From: Primorskyibacter sedentarius
GTDB taxonomy: Bacteria > Pseudomonadota > Alphaproteobacteria > Rhodobacterales > Rhodobacteraceae
DNA: 64,000 nucleotides
Assembly (NCBI RefSeq): GCF_004342065.1
Contig: NZ_SLZU01000001.1
Coordinates: 62,001-126,000 of the forward strand
Direction: 5' to 3'
In this document: positions 1 through 8,930 of the stretch, piece by piece
Position numbering within the stretch: position 1 is the first letter of the stretch
How the letters are laid out: every line of letters starts with the position of its first letter
The notes under the pieces: model-generated
Seen by the model: the letters and a program-made list of their open reading frames with translations, nothing else
Told to the model about the DNA's origin: nothing
The model's database searches: none
Program-made: the position numbers and the translations under genes

Positions 1-805
1 GTTCAGCCCCCTGCGCCGCCAGGTCCAGCGCCGGGGCCGAGGCATCCACCGCCAGCGCAGATGCAGCCCCCCCGGCCAGCCCGGCGAGGGCGAACCCGCC
101 AACATGGCTGAATACGTCAAGAACCTTTGCGTCACGGCATAGCCGCGCTGCAAACGCATGGTTGGGCCGCTGGTCATAGAAAAGGCCGGTCTTCTGGCCA
201 CCTGTCAGGTCGGCCATGTAGATGGCATCGTTCATCTCTACCGGCACAGGCGCGTCCGGCGCCGTTCCCCGCAAAACCATATCGACGTCGTCCAGACCTT
301 CCAACTGACGGCCCCGCCCGCCGGAATTCTTCAGGATAGAGGTCACGCCCGTGACGCGGGCCAAGGCTTCGGCCAGCTCGTCCAGCAAAAGATCGGCCCA
401 GGCGGCGTTGGGCTGGATCACGCAGGCATCGCCGAAACGGTCGATAATGACGCCGGGCAGACCATCAGCCTCGGCATGAACAAGGCGATAGTATGGTGAC
501 GTGAACAACCGCTCGCGCAGTTCAAGCGCCCGTGACAGGCGCGCCGCGAACCATTCGACATCCGGCCGTGGCCCGTCTGCGGGCCCGAGGACCCGTGCGA
601 TGATTTTCGACTCCGGGTTGACGGTAACCAGTGCAAGCGGGGTGCGTTCTGCATCCTCCAGTATGGCGATGCTGCCGGGAGCGAGCGCCTTTGTTCTGCG
701 GTCGAGCACAAGTTCGTTGGAAAACACCCAAGGCGCGCCGCGACGGATGGCGCGGGCGTTGGCATTGGGACGAAGGCGGATGATGGGCAATGAGGGCGTT
801 GTCAT
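1..805 (-). CDS. Class I SAM-dependent 23S rRNA methyltransferase, RlmI-like (3' end beyond the window)
   Basis: This is the 5' part of a gene that leaves the window on the left; 268 codons are visible from ATG at 805. The first ~80 residues (GAPWVFSNEL, then IIARVLGP) look like the PUA RNA-binding domain that opens RlmI-family enzymes. A Rossmann methyltransferase follows, with the family motif GGQKTGLFYDQRPNH near residue 200 and the SAM-binding strand VLDVFSHVGGFAL after it. RlmI makes m5C at position 1962 of 23S rRNA, using SAM in the cytoplasm. The exact target here is inferred from the family; other members methylate other rRNA bases. The C-terminal catalytic part is not visible. Confidence 0.85.
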   Translation of the reverse strand, partial: MTTPSLPIIRLRPNANARAIRRGAPWVFSNELVLDRRTKALAPGSIAILEDAERTPLALVTVNPESKIIARVLGPADGPRPDVEWFAARLSRALELRERLFTSPYYRLVHAEADGLPGVIIDRFGDACVIQPNAAWADLLLDELAEALARVTGVTSILKNSGGRGRQLEGLDDVDMVLRGTAPDAPVPVEMNDAIYMADLTGGQKTGLFYDQRPNHAFAARLCRDAKVLDVFSHVGGFALAGLAGGAASALAVDASAPALDLAAQGAE

Positions 806-1077
806 GCCGCTCTCTTACGCGCGTCTCTGCACGGGGGAAAGACAAACTCGCAACCCGCTTGGGACTGTCTGCGAAAGAGTTGAACTGTGCCAGCCCGCCC
901 CGCGCCCAAAATTATGTGCAACGGATCGACCAAGGGCGAATTTGAGCCAACCACTTGCATGCAGTGCCGTCTGCCACCGGGCGTGCCGGAGGCTCAAGTC
1001 ATGTGGGCGGGGCAGTGAAATGGGATGCGCCGCTGCCCGCGCACCACCGGTTCACCCTGCCTGAGGTCGAAAGATCC

Positions 1078-1323
1078 TCATGCGTCCTTGCGCGCAGCGC
1101 CTTCGGCCTTGCAGACCTGATCCGCCGCTTCGACCGACATGGAATTCGGACGGCTGATCGAGCGATCCCAATCCAGCAGCCCCGGCGTGTAAAGCTGGCA
1201 GGTCACGATGCCCTGCGAGGTCTGCACCTGAACGGGCTCTGTTTCGAAGGCTTCGGGGGAACTGCATGCCGCCAAGGTAATCGCACCCAAGAGCATCAGT
1301 GCCGGTTTGGTCAGATTTTTCAT
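1078..1323 (-). CDS. Small lipoprotein of unknown function
   Basis: An 81-residue protein with a typical lipoprotein signal: basic start MKNLTK, a hydrophobic stretch, and the lipobox LAAC at about residues 16-19, so cleavage before Cys and lipid anchoring are expected. The mature part is about 60 residues with two further Cys (VTCQLY and QVCKAEG) that could form a disulfide in the periplasm. I recognise no domain. An alternative start five codons upstream (1338) would add MSERR. The start at 1323 is preferred because it puts the signal peptide at the usual distance. The gene stands alone between the methyltransferase and edd. Confidence 0.7.
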   Translation of the reverse strand: MKNLTKPALMLLGAITLAACSSPEAFETEPVQVQTSQGIVTCQLYTPGLLDWDRSISRPNSMSVEAADQVCKAEGAARKDA

Positions 1324-1833
1324 ACGTCTCTCACTCATTAGTCTGCCGGAAGCTTAAGGCTTCCCGTTGGATTTTACATTTTCGCGCCACTGCGTCACCT
1401 GTCAGGAAAATGCTTTGCGATGGGCAATTGTCAAGTTTCGATTGGCGCATGGGGGCCAATGTGGTCAGGCCGTGGCGCAGGCACCACCAAGATCGGCAGC
1501 ATAGCGAAGATCTGGCCGGTTTTTCAGGTTCTGACCAGCGCTTTCATTCCACCGCCGCCTGCTCGCGCTCGCAAAGATCCTCCCGACATGCTGCCGAACA
1601 GGCGCCGCTTGCCAAAGACTAGGACCTCAACGCCCGGCAGGCAAGCGCGCCGCCCTCTCTGTGCAGCCATCCTAACAACCAAGGCACAAGCAAACCGTTA
1701 ACGCCAATGCCGCGACCCGCGATAAAAGGTCCGAACCTCTGCATCAGGCCGATAAACATGCCGCTCCGGGGTTTACTGTTAGCGCTAACTTGAGTAAGGG
1801 AGAAGCGAAGCGTCCAGCCAATGGAGTCGGATC
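1324..1833. other. Intergenic region between the lipoprotein gene and edd
   Basis: About 510 bases without a convincing gene. Just upstream of the lipoprotein lies a short hairpin, GGAAGC-TTAAG-GCTTCC at 1348-1364, with no U-run on either side. The LacI-type operator of edd is at 1778-1789. Short open frames between 1400 and 1700 have no plausible ribosome-binding site or recognisable product. I see nothing else. Confidence 0.6.
1778..1789. promoter_or_regulatory. LacI-family type operator upstream of edd
   Basis: GTTAGCGCTAAC is a perfect 12-bp palindrome with a central CG, the hallmark of LacI/GalR-family operators. It ends 44 bases before the edd start codon, a position suited to repression of the edd-eda transcript. 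The cognate regulator is not adjacent. The only LacI-family gene in this window is at 46934-47935, and no link is shown. Confidence 0.65.
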
Positions 1834-3639
1834 ATGAGCCTCAACGCGACTGTATCCCGTGTCACCCAGCGGATCGAACAAAGATCTGCCGAACTTCGTA
1901 CTGCCTATATGGAAAAGATGCGCCGTGCGGCCGAGGAAGGCCCGCGCCGGGCGCACCTGACCTGCGGCAACCAGGCCCATGCCTTTGCCGCCGCCCTTGG
2001 TGATCAGGATGCATTGGCTGCGGGCCGCTCCCCGAACCTCGGGATTGTGACGTCCTACAATGACATGCTGTCGGCGCACCAGCCGTTCGAAAGCTATCCT
2101 GCACTGATCAAGGATGCCGCCCGCGCCATCGGAGGCACAGCACAGGTGGCCGGTGGCGTCCCCGCAATGTGTGATGGTGTCACCCAAGGCCAGGTCGGCA
2201 TGGAGCTGTCGCTGTTCTCGCGCGACGTGATCGCACTGGCCGCAGGTGTAGCGCTCTCTCACAATGTGTTCGATTCGGCGGTGTATCTTGGCGTTTGCGA
2301 CAAGATCGTGCCCGGCCTTGTCATCGCCGCCGCAACCTTTGGCTACATTCCGGGCATCTTCCTGCCCGCCGGGCCGATGCCTTCGGGTCTGCCCAATGAT
2401 GAAAAGGCCAAGGTCCGCCAGAAATTCGCCACGGGCGAGGTTGGACGGGACGCGCTGATGAAGGCCGAGATGGCCAGTTACCACTCTCCCGGCACCTGCA
2501 CCTTCTACGGCACGGCCAATTCCAACCAGATGCTGATGGAGTTCATGGGGCTCCACCTGCCCGGTGCCTCCTTCGTCAACCCCGGCACGCCGCTGCGGGA
2601 TGCCCTGACGGTTGCCGGCGCCGAACGCGCGCTGGAAATCACCGCGCTTGGCAATGACTATCGCCCGGTCTGTGATGTTCTGGACGAAAAGGCCTTTGTG
2701 AACGGCATCGTGGGCTTGATGGCAACCGGCGGGTCGACGAACCTTGTTCTGCACTTGCCCGCAATGGCGCGTGCCGCAGGTATCCACCTGGCGCTGGAAG
2801 ATTTCGACGAGCTTTCCTCGGTCACGCCATTGATGGCCAAGGTCTACCCCAACGGGCTGGCGGATGTGAACCATTTCCACGCCGCGGGCGGTTTGGGCTA
2901 CATGATCGGCGAATTGCTGGATGCCGGGCTTCTACATCCCGACACCAAGACGGTCGCGGGCGACGGTCTGGCGCTTTACGCACAGGAACCAAAGCTGAAG
3001 GACGGTCGTGTAGTCTGGGAACCCGGTTCGCGAGAAACTCAGAACGACCGGATCCTGCGCCCGGTGACGGATCCGTTCCAGCCATCCGGCGGTCTGGCGC
3101 AGATGTACGGCAACCTTGGCCACGGAATGATGAAAGTCTCTGCCGTTGCGCCCGAACGCCATGTTATCGAGGCGCCAGCGCGCGTCTTCCACGATCAGGA
3201 CAGCGTGAAAGCGGCGTTCAAGGCTGGGGAATTCTCCTCTGACACAGTGGTCGTTGTGCGCTTTCAAGGGCCGCAGGCCAATGGCATGCCGGAACTGCAC
3301 GGGCTGACACCGACCCTGGCGGTGCTTCAGGATCGTGGTCTGAAAGTCGCCTTGGTGACCGACGGCCGCATGTCGGGTGCCTCTGGCAAGGTGCCGTCAG
3401 CCATCCATATCAGCCCCGAAGCCGCAGCGGGCGGGCCGCTCGCCAAAGTGCGCGACGGCGACCTGATCCGCGTCGATGCAACCAACGGCAAGATCGAATG
3501 TCTGGCACCCGATTTCGATGACCGGACGCCCGTCACGGCCGATCTGACCGGCAATGGTCATGGCGTCGGACGCGAATTGTTCGAAGTGTTCCGCAAGAAT
3601 GCAGGCATCGCCGCAACCGGCGCAGGCGTCGTGGTCTGA
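1834..3639 (+). CDS. edd: Phosphogluconate dehydratase
   Basis: A 601-residue cytoplasmic iron-sulfur dehydratase of the IlvD/Edd family. It converts 6-phosphogluconate to 2-keto-3-deoxy-6-phosphogluconate (KDPG), the first committed step of the Entner-Doudoroff pathway. Family segments are clear: [24 protein letters not shown] and GVCDKIVPG with Cys residues expected to bind the cluster, and the C-terminal [16 protein letters not shown]. Length matches the family (about 600). The ATG at 1834 follows GGAGTCGG at a good distance. The next gene, eda, uses the product, so the two form an operon with a 156-base gap. The LacI-type operator at 1778-1789 suggests induction by a sugar acid. Confidence 0.97.
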   Translation: MSLNATVSRVTQRIEQRSAELRTAYMEKMRRAAEEGPRRAHLTCGNQAHAFAAALGDQDALAAGRSPNLGIVTSYNDMLSAHQPFESYPALIKDAARAIGGTAQVAGGVPAMCDGVTQGQVGMELSLFSRDVIALAAGVALSHNVFDSAVYLGVCDKIVPGLVIAAATFGYIPGIFLPAGPMPSGLPNDEKAKVRQKFATGEVGRDALMKAEMASYHSPGTCTFYGTANSNQMLMEFMGLHLPGASFVNPGTPLRDALTVAGAERALEITALGNDYRPVCDVLDEKAFVNGIVGLMATGGSTNLVLHLPAMARAAGIHLALEDFDELSSVTPLMAKVYPNGLADVNHFHAAGGLGYMIGELLDAGLLHPDTKTVAGDGLALYAQEPKLKDGRVVWEPGSRETQNDRILRPVTDPFQPSGGLAQMYGNLGHGMMKVSAVAPERHVIEAPARVFHDQDSVKAAFKAGEFSSDTVVVVRFQGPQANGMPELHGLTPTLAVLQDRGLKVALVTDGRMSGASGKVPSAIHISPEAAAGGPLAKVRDGDLIRVDATNGKIECLAPDFDDRTPVTADLTGNGHGVGRELFEVFRKNAGIAATGAGVVV

Positions 3640-3795
3640 CGCCCCGCGCCAGATGATCAGGGATCTGCCCTGCAAAGGGCATCCCGGCTGGCGCATTGTA
3701 AAAACTCATGCATGGTGGCGTCTCCAGATCGCCCCGTGCACTTCGTCGAAAAACGCGGTATTCGGTCACTGTCACATTACAAACAGGTTAGATTC

Positions 3796-4440
3796 ATGAT
3801 GACTCCTCAGGAAGCCAGCAAACTTACCGAAGAGGTCTGCAACCTCGCCCCCGTCGTGCCCGTTCTTGTGGTGGAGGATGTCAGCATCGCCCGCCCACTG
3901 GCAGAGGCATTGGTCGCCGGCGGCCTGCCCGCGCTGGAGGTCACGCTGCGGACCCCCGCGGCGCTGGACGCGATCCGCGAGATGGCCAAGGTTGACGGCG
4001 CCCATGTCGGTGTCGGCACCCTGCTGACCCCCGAAGACGTTGCTGCCGCCATCGAGGCCGGGGCGCGTTTCGGCGTTTCGCCCGGCGCGACAGACAGGAT
4101 CCTGGACGCGGTCGAGGCGGCGAACCTGCCCACCCTGCCCGGCGCGGCCACCGCATCCGAAGCGATGCGCCTGCTGGAACGCGGCTACACCGTCCAAAAG
4201 TTCTTTCCCGCAGAGGCCAATGGCGGCGTTCCGGCCCTCAAGGCGATTGGCGCGCCGATCCCGCAGGTCAAATTCTGCCCGACCGGTGGCGTCTCGCTGA
4301 AGAATGCTCCCGACTATCTTGGCCTGTCCAACACGCTATGTGTCGGCGGCAGCTGGGTTGCGCCGAAAGACCTGATCGCAGCACGTGACTGGGCCGGAAT
4401 CGAAGCTCTGGCGCGCGAAGCCGCCGCATTAACACGTTAA
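3796..4440 (+). CDS. eda: KDPG aldolase (2-dehydro-3-deoxy-phosphogluconate aldolase)
   Basis: A 214-residue class I aldolase that splits KDPG into pyruvate and glyceraldehyde-3-phosphate, completing the Entner-Doudoroff pathway started by edd. Diagnostic segments are LEVTLRTPAAL (catalytic Glu and phosphate-binding Arg), GVGTLLTPED, SPGATDRI, TVQKFFPAE with the Schiff-base Lys, and CPTGGVS. The frame stays open 28 codons further upstream, but ATG at 3796 (or 3799) matches the family N-terminus and length and is preceded by CAGGTTAG. No terminator is evident directly after it. Confidence 0.96.
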   Translation: MMTPQEASKLTEEVCNLAPVVPVLVVEDVSIARPLAEALVAGGLPALEVTLRTPAALDAIREMAKVDGAHVGVGTLLTPEDVAAAIEAGARFGVSPGATDRILDAVEAANLPTLPGAATASEAMRLLERGYTVQKFFPAEANGGVPALKAIGAPIPQVKFCPTGGVSLKNAPDYLGLSNTLCVGGSWVAPKDLIAARDWAGIEALAREAAALTR

Positions 4441-4511
4441 CTAATTCTCGCACATCTCTTGACCGCCTCTGATTCAATTGCAAGAACATTGCAAGAACCA
4501 AGGGGTAAGAG

Positions 4512-5078
4512 TTGACCGCCCCATTCGGGTTTCGAGGCGGTCGAAAGGTGTGTGAAGTGTTGACTGTTGATGATTTTCGTGCGGATTGCACGCGCTGTGC
4601 AGGCTTGTGCTGCGTAGCATTTCCGTTTGATAAATCCGAGGATTTTGCCTTGGACAAGCCCGTAGATGTGCCCTGCCCCAATCTGCGACAAGACTACAAG
4701 TGCCGCATCCATGACAGTCTGGCCGAGAAAGGCTTTTCGGGTTGTGTCCGCTATGATTGCCTTGGGGCCGGCCAGATCGTGACGCAAGAGCTGTATCGCG
4801 GCATTGGCTGGCGGGAGAACCCGGCGCAATTCGCCCCGATGATGGACGCGTTTCGCAAGGCCCGCGAAGTGCAGTCATTGCGTGCGATGCTGACCGCCGC
4901 CGCACGGTTTCCGCTGTCCGAGGCAGAAAATGCGGCGCGTCTGGAGCTTCTGACGGCCTGCACGCCTTCCGAGGAATGGAGCATTTCATGGATAGAAGGC
5001 ATACTCTCCGGACCACTGCCGACAGATGTGCGTAGTTTTGTGGCCAGTCTCAAACACCATATCGAGCGTCCCGGCTGA
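4512..5078 (+). CDS. Cys-rich protein, pentapeptide-repeat-family N-terminal domain type
   Basis: A 188-residue protein beginning with a dense cysteine motif, CTRCAGLCC, followed by CPNL, YKCRIH and GCVRYDCLGAGQ. That is about nine Cys in the first 90 residues, a likely metal-binding (zinc or Fe-S) module. From memory, this N-terminal module also occurs in front of pentapeptide repeats in other bacteria; here the repeats are absent and the C-terminal half is an Ala/Arg/Leu-rich helical region. The TTG start at 4512 has AGGGG six bases upstream. In-frame GTG codons at 4548 and 4557 or TTG at 4560 would still keep the Cys motif. The function is unknown. Confidence 0.7.
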   Translation: MTAPFGFRGGRKVCEVLTVDDFRADCTRCAGLCCVAFPFDKSEDFALDKPVDVPCPNLRQDYKCRIHDSLAEKGFSGCVRYDCLGAGQIVTQELYRGIGWRENPAQFAPMMDAFRKAREVQSLRAMLTAAARFPLSEAENAARLELLTACTPSEEWSISWIEGILSGPLPTDVRSFVASLKHHIERPG

Positions 5079-5089
5079 CGCGCTTGCCT

Positions 5090-5359
5090 TCAGCCGCCGC
5101 GTCGCCCGCGCCACCCTCCGCGTCGCCGGGCTTTTGTGCCCCCTTCCAGACCTTCCAACAAAACACGTGTCATCGGGTGATCCGCACGGCCGGACCCGAA
5201 CCGGTCCAGCAGCAGCCGGATATTCGCGCTCGTGTCCGTGTCCACCGGTACGGCAAGCGCCCAATCCATGAAGATCGAGCGGCATTCCTCGATGGTGATG
5301 CCATCAATCCGGTAGGATTCATGTATCAGCCCTTTTGGGTCGATTGCGTCACCCTTCAT
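5090..5359 (-). CDS. Conserved small protein overlapping the end of glnE
   Basis: An 89-residue protein whose ATG (5359) lies inside the last codons of glnE, sharing 11 bases, so the two are probably translationally coupled. The core reads YRIDGITIEECRSIFMDWA, a compact acidic/hydrophobic fold, and the tail is very Arg/Gly-rich (KARRRGGWRGRRGG), which could contact nucleic acid or simply reflect GC drift. I do not recognise the family; I recall similar small ORFs behind glnE in related bacteria. The far end converges on the Cys-rich gene, with only 11 bases between the two stop codons. Confidence 0.6.
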   Translation of the reverse strand: MKGDAIDPKGLIHESYRIDGITIEECRSIFMDWALAVPVDTDTSANIRLLLDRFGSGRADHPMTRVLLEGLEGGTKARRRGGWRGRRGG

Positions 5360-8156
5360 CGCCTTGCCCTTCCTCGGCCTCTATTGCAGGCAGGACCGCA
5401 TCTATGATCCGCGCCGCCTCCCCCGTCAACGTTTCCAGTTTTTCCCGCAATGCTGCAACACTGTCAGCCTCTGTCAGGCGCATCAGGAACGTGCATGCGC
5501 CCGCACCCAGCTCGTCCACATCCAGCGGCGCCTCTGACAGCAGGCGCGATGCGAGTTGCAGCGACCAGCACAGCGTATAGGCGTCGCGCAGCGTCTCTGC
5601 CTGTTCGGCCGTCAGCCAGCCCTCGGCCACGGCGCCGCTTAGCCCCTCGCGCACCCGGCGTTGCGCCTTGCCCGCCAGAAGCGCCCCGGCCTGGGCCACC
5701 AGTTCGATATCCTGAAGCCGCCCGGCACCGATTTTCGCGTCCCAAAGACCGTCCGGGCCTTTCGCGGCGGCGATACGGGCGCGCATCTTTGCCAGCTCAC
5801 CCAGCACCACGTCACGCGGCGGGGGCGCAGACAACAATTCCCGGCGAAACGCCTCGACATCCTGTGACAGTTCCTTAGGCCCGGCGATCGCGCGCGCGCG
5901 GGTCAGGGCCAGATGTTCCCAGATCCAGGCGTTCTGGGTCTGGTATGTCTTGAAGCTTTCAAGGCTGGTCGCCACCGGTCCCTGCTTGCCCGAGGGGCGC
6001 AGCCGCATGTCCATCTCGTATAGGCGGCCTTCGGCGGTAGAGGCGGTCACCGCGGTGATCAGCGCCTGGGTAAGCCGCGCGTAATAGGTCCGGAAATTCA
6101 ACGGCCGACGCCCGTCAGAGCTTTCGACCCCATCCGCGTCGTAAATGACGATGACGTCCAGATCCGAAGACGCGTGAAGGCGCGCCGAGCCCAAGGATCC
6201 CATACCCAGCACCATCGCACCACGGCCCGGCGGGTCGCCATGTTTGGCGGCGAAATGCGCCACGACATCCGGGTAAAGACCCGACAGCGATGCCTCAGCA
6301 AGATCGGCATATTGCAGCGCGGCCTCTTCCGGATCGGTCATGCCGCGCAGAAGATGCACACCAATGCGGAAATGCCATTCCTTGCCCCACCTGCGCGTGG
6401 CATCAAGCTTGCGCTCGTAATCCTCTTCCCGCGCCAGCAGGTCGCGCAGATCCCGCACCAACGCCCCCTTGCCCGGCCATGCCGCGAAGAAATCGCCGCC
6501 GATCACCGCGTCGAACACACCCGCATTTCGCGACAGGTGACGCGCCAGCGCCGGGACCGTGCCCACGATATCCACCAGTAGATCGATCAACTGCGGATTG
6601 GCGTCGAACAGCGAAAAAAGCTGCACCCCGGCGGGCAATCCCTTGAGGAAACCGTCAAAGGCGGCGAGCGCCTCTTCCGGGCGGCCCGTGCGCGCAAGCT
6701 GCGTCATGATCTCGGGGCGCAGGCGTTCGAAAATCGCCAGCGCCCGGCCAGAGCGCAGGGCCGGGTAGCGCGGCCAGGCAGAGGTGATTTGCTCTTCGTT
6801 CTTGAAGCTTGCCTCGCAGGTCGTCGCGGTATCACCTTCTGGCGCGAAGAAGCCCTCGGTCAGTTCATGCACCTCGGTCAGGCGCGCCTTCAAACCGCTG
6901 CGCAGGTCGTCCTTGTCCATCCCCATCAGCGCGGCGATCCGGGCAATGCCCTCGGCCGAGTTGGGCAAAAGATGCGTTTGGGCATCCTGAATCATCTGAA
7001 CGCGGTGTTCGACCTCGCGGTGGCTGCGGTAATGCGCGGCGAGCCTGTCGGCCACGTCCCGCGGCAGCCAGCCCTTGTCCGCCAGCACCGAAAGCCCCGG
7101 CACCGTCCCCCGCACCCGCAGGTCCGGATCGCGCCCGCCTGCGATGATCTGGCGGGTCTGGGTAAAGAACTCGATCTCGCGGATGCCACCGCGACCGAGC
7201 TTCATATTATGCCCCTCCAGCGTGATGGCCCCGCCCAGCCCTTTGTGTTCACGAATGCGCAGCCGCATGTCATGCGCGTCCTGGATGGCCGCGAAATCAA
7301 GATGTTTGCGCCAGACGAAAGGGGTCAGGCTTTCGAGAAATCGGTTGCCCGCCACGATATCGCCCGCGCAGGGCCGCGCCTTGATATAGGCCGCACGTTC
7401 CCATGTGCGCCCCAGGCTCTCGTAATACCTCTCGGCCGCCTCCATCGCCATGCAGACCGGTGTGACGGCAGGGTCCGGGCGCAGTCGCAAATCCGTGCGA
7501 AAGACATAGCCCTCGCCCGTCAGATCGTTCAGCATCGCTGACATCTTGCGCGTGGCCCGAACAAAGCTGGCACGCGCGTCGTGGAAATCATCCGGATCAA
7601 ACCGGGTTTCATCGAACAGACAGATCAGATCGATATCCGACGAGTAATTCAGCTCTCTGGCGCCCATCTTACCCATGGCGAGCACCGTCATTCCGCCCGC
7701 GCTGGCGATGTCATCCTCCCCCTGACCGGGCAGTTTGCCACGCCGGATTTCTGCGCCCACGGTGGCGCGCAAGGCAGCGGTGCACGCCATATCGGCCAGG
7801 TCGGTCAGCGTTCCGGTCACCTTTTCCAACGGCCAGACACCGCCCAAATCGGCCAGCGCCGTCAGCAGCGCGATACGCCTCTTGGCGCGGCGAAGTTCCG
7901 TCTGCAGCACATCCGGTGCAAGCTCTGCGAGCCGACCAATCTCTTCATCGGCGGCGCTTTCGACATCCTCCAGCGCGGCTTGCAGCCAGTCCGGCTCTTT
8001 GGCGATCAGACCGGCGAGATAGGGCGCACACCCCGCTGTCCCTTCGATCAGCCGCGCGACATCGCCCTTGGCCCAAGGGGTCAGGGCAAGCGCGTCCTCG
8101 CCGCGGTCAGGTTCGAACGGAATGGGGCAGCGGGTGATGCGATCGGCGAAATTCAT
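5349..8156 (-). CDS. glnE: Bifunctional glutamine-synthetase adenylyltransferase/deadenylyltransferase
   Basis: A 935-residue enzyme that attaches AMP to glutamine synthetase and removes it in response to nitrogen status signalled by PII. It has the expected duplicated layout: a first nucleotidyltransferase (MGKMGARELNYSSDIDLICLFD split by its DxD near residue 175), a PII-responsive linker (GRGGIREIEFFTQ), then a second nucleotidyltransferase (GMGSLGSARLHASSDLDVIV) and a C-terminal helical domain. The frame is open 90 codons further upstream, but those residues are low-complexity. ATG at 8156 gives MNFADRITRCPIPFEP and a family-like length. It is divergent from the YbaK-like gene. Confidence 0.95.
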   Translation of the reverse strand: MNFADRITRCPIPFEPDRGEDALALTPWAKGDVARLIEGTAGCAPYLAGLIAKEPDWLQAALEDVESAADEEIGRLAELAPDVLQTELRRAKRRIALLTALADLGGVWPLEKVTGTLTDLADMACTAALRATVGAEIRRGKLPGQGEDDIASAGGMTVLAMGKMGARELNYSSDIDLICLFDETRFDPDDFHDARASFVRATRKMSAMLNDLTGEGYVFRTDLRLRPDPAVTPVCMAMEAAERYYESLGRTWERAAYIKARPCAGDIVAGNRFLESLTPFVWRKHLDFAAIQDAHDMRLRIREHKGLGGAITLEGHNMKLGRGGIREIEFFTQTRQIIAGGRDPDLRVRGTVPGLSVLADKGWLPRDVADRLAAHYRSHREVEHRVQMIQDAQTHLLPNSAEGIARIAALMGMDKDDLRSGLKARLTEVHELTEGFFAPEGDTATTCEASFKNEEQITSAWPRYPALRSGRALAIFERLRPEIMTQLARTGRPEEALAAFDGFLKGLPAGVQLFSLFDANPQLIDLLVDIVGTVPALARHLSRNAGVFDAVIGGDFFAAWPGKGALVRDLRDLLAREEDYERKLDATRRWGKEWHFRIGVHLLRGMTDPEEAALQYADLAEASLSGLYPDVVAHFAAKHGDPPGRGAMVLGMGSLGSARLHASSDLDVIVIYDADGVESSDGRRPLNFRTYYARLTQALITAVTASTAEGRLYEMDMRLRPSGKQGPVATSLESFKTYQTQNAWIWEHLALTRARAIAGPKELSQDVEAFRRELLSAPPPRDVVLGELAKMRARIAAAKGPDGLWDAKIGAGRLQDIELVAQAGALLAGKAQRRVREGLSGAVAEGWLTAEQAETLRDAYTLCWSLQLASRLLSEAPLDVDELGAGACTFLMRLTEADSVAALREKLETLTGEAARIIDAVLPAIEAEEGQGDEG

Positions 8157-8267
8157 GGCGGCACGATGCGCCGGGCGCGAAGAGACGTCAATGCAGCTTT
8201 GCGCGGGCTTGCCGACCACCCGCGGCTGGGTCAGATTGCCGAAGATCAATCCGGGCCGGAGGTGGAT

Positions 8268-8738
8268 ATGTCGAAGTCGCTGAAACGTGTGCGCGCAGCG
8301 CTGGAGGCTGCCGGCATCACCCCTGACATTCAGGAACTGGAAAACGCCCGGACCGCGCAGGAAGCGGCAGATGGCGTTGGATGCACGCTCGATCAGATCG
8401 CCAAGTCGATCATCTTTCGCGGCCATGACAGCGGCGACGTGCTGTTATTCCTGACCGCAGGCGGCAATCGCGTTGACCCTTCGCAGGCAAGTGCCGTCGC
8501 GGGGGAACCGCTTGACAAGGCCGATGCGGCGCTCATTCGTGCGCGGACCGGATTTGCCATTGGCGGCGTCTCTCCGGTTGGGCACCTGCAACCGATCCGC
8601 TGTTGGCTTGACCCGCGTCTTTTGCAGTTCGACCGGATCTGGGCCGCAGCGGGCACGCCGCGCCATGTTTTTTCGCTCGATCCGGCAGAATTGCCGAGAC
8701 TTACAGGGGCCGAAACGGCGGATTTCACCGCATCCTGA
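8268..8738 (+). CDS. YbaK/ProX-type aminoacyl-tRNA deacylase-like protein
   Basis: A 156-residue protein of the YbaK/ProX/EbsC fold, which hydrolyses mischarged tRNAs in trans (for example Cys- or Ala-tRNAPro). Visible family segments are ELENARTAQEAADGVGC, DQIAKSIIFRG with the conserved Lys, GGNRVDPSQ and GFAIGGVSPVGH. The ATG at 8268 follows a strong GGAGGTGG. This subgroup is often annotated only as a YbaK/EbsC family protein, and the substrate cannot be told from sequence. It is divergent from glnE, with a 111-base shared promoter region. Confidence 0.88.
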   Translation: MSKSLKRVRAALEAAGITPDIQELENARTAQEAADGVGCTLDQIAKSIIFRGHDSGDVLLFLTAGGNRVDPSQASAVAGEPLDKADAALIRARTGFAIGGVSPVGHLQPIRCWLDPRLLQFDRIWAAAGTPRHVFSLDPAELPRLTGAETADFTAS

Positions 8739-8831
8739 CGCCCTTTTTGCCTGTTTTCTTCGTTAAACACCCCCGGAGGCCGGTAAAAAAACCTCCTAAT
8801 TAATGCATGCTTACAGATGCTTACGCAGAAA

Positions 8832-8850
8832 ATGTAAAAACCATTCACAT
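8832..8850. promoter_or_regulatory. Putative operator 1, ATGTAAA-N5-TTCACAT
   Basis: ATGTAAA at 8832-8838 and TTCACAT at 8844-8850 form a near-perfect inverted repeat (one mismatch) with a 5-base spacer. It lies 81 bases before the start of the DUF2852 gene. The same motif occurs again at 8890-8908, which makes chance less likely. Confidence 0.5.
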
Positions 8851-8889
8851 AAACCCTTGCAAGATAGGCCCGTGATGCCAATCTAGGTA

Positions 8890-8908
8890 ATGTGAAAGGA
8901 ATTCACAT
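8890..8908. promoter_or_regulatory. Putative operator 2, ATGTGAA-N5-TTCACAT
   Basis: A perfect 7-bp inverted repeat with spacer AGGAA, ending 22 bases before the DUF2852 start codon and just upstream of its GGAGA ribosome site. It matches the copy at 8832-8850 in 13 of the 14 arm positions. The spacing (TGTGA-N7-TCACA) differs from the N6 of CRP sites, so the binding protein is unknown. Confidence 0.55.
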
Positions 8909-8930
8909 CGACACGCAAACGGAGACACAC

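Noticed and set aside
1420-1701. 93-codon frame upstream of edd considered as a small gene
   Set aside because: No ribosome-binding site, compositionally biased C-terminus, and no resemblance to known small proteins.
1744-2880. 378-codon open frame on the minus strand opposite edd
   Set aside because: It mirrors the codon bias of edd in a GC-rich genome, has no family motif or ribosome site, and edd is certain.
8774-8795. GGAGG...CCTCC with an A-run after the YbaK-like gene, considered as a terminator
   Set aside because: The stem is short and imperfect and the A-run lies in the loop, so termination is not convincing on either strand.
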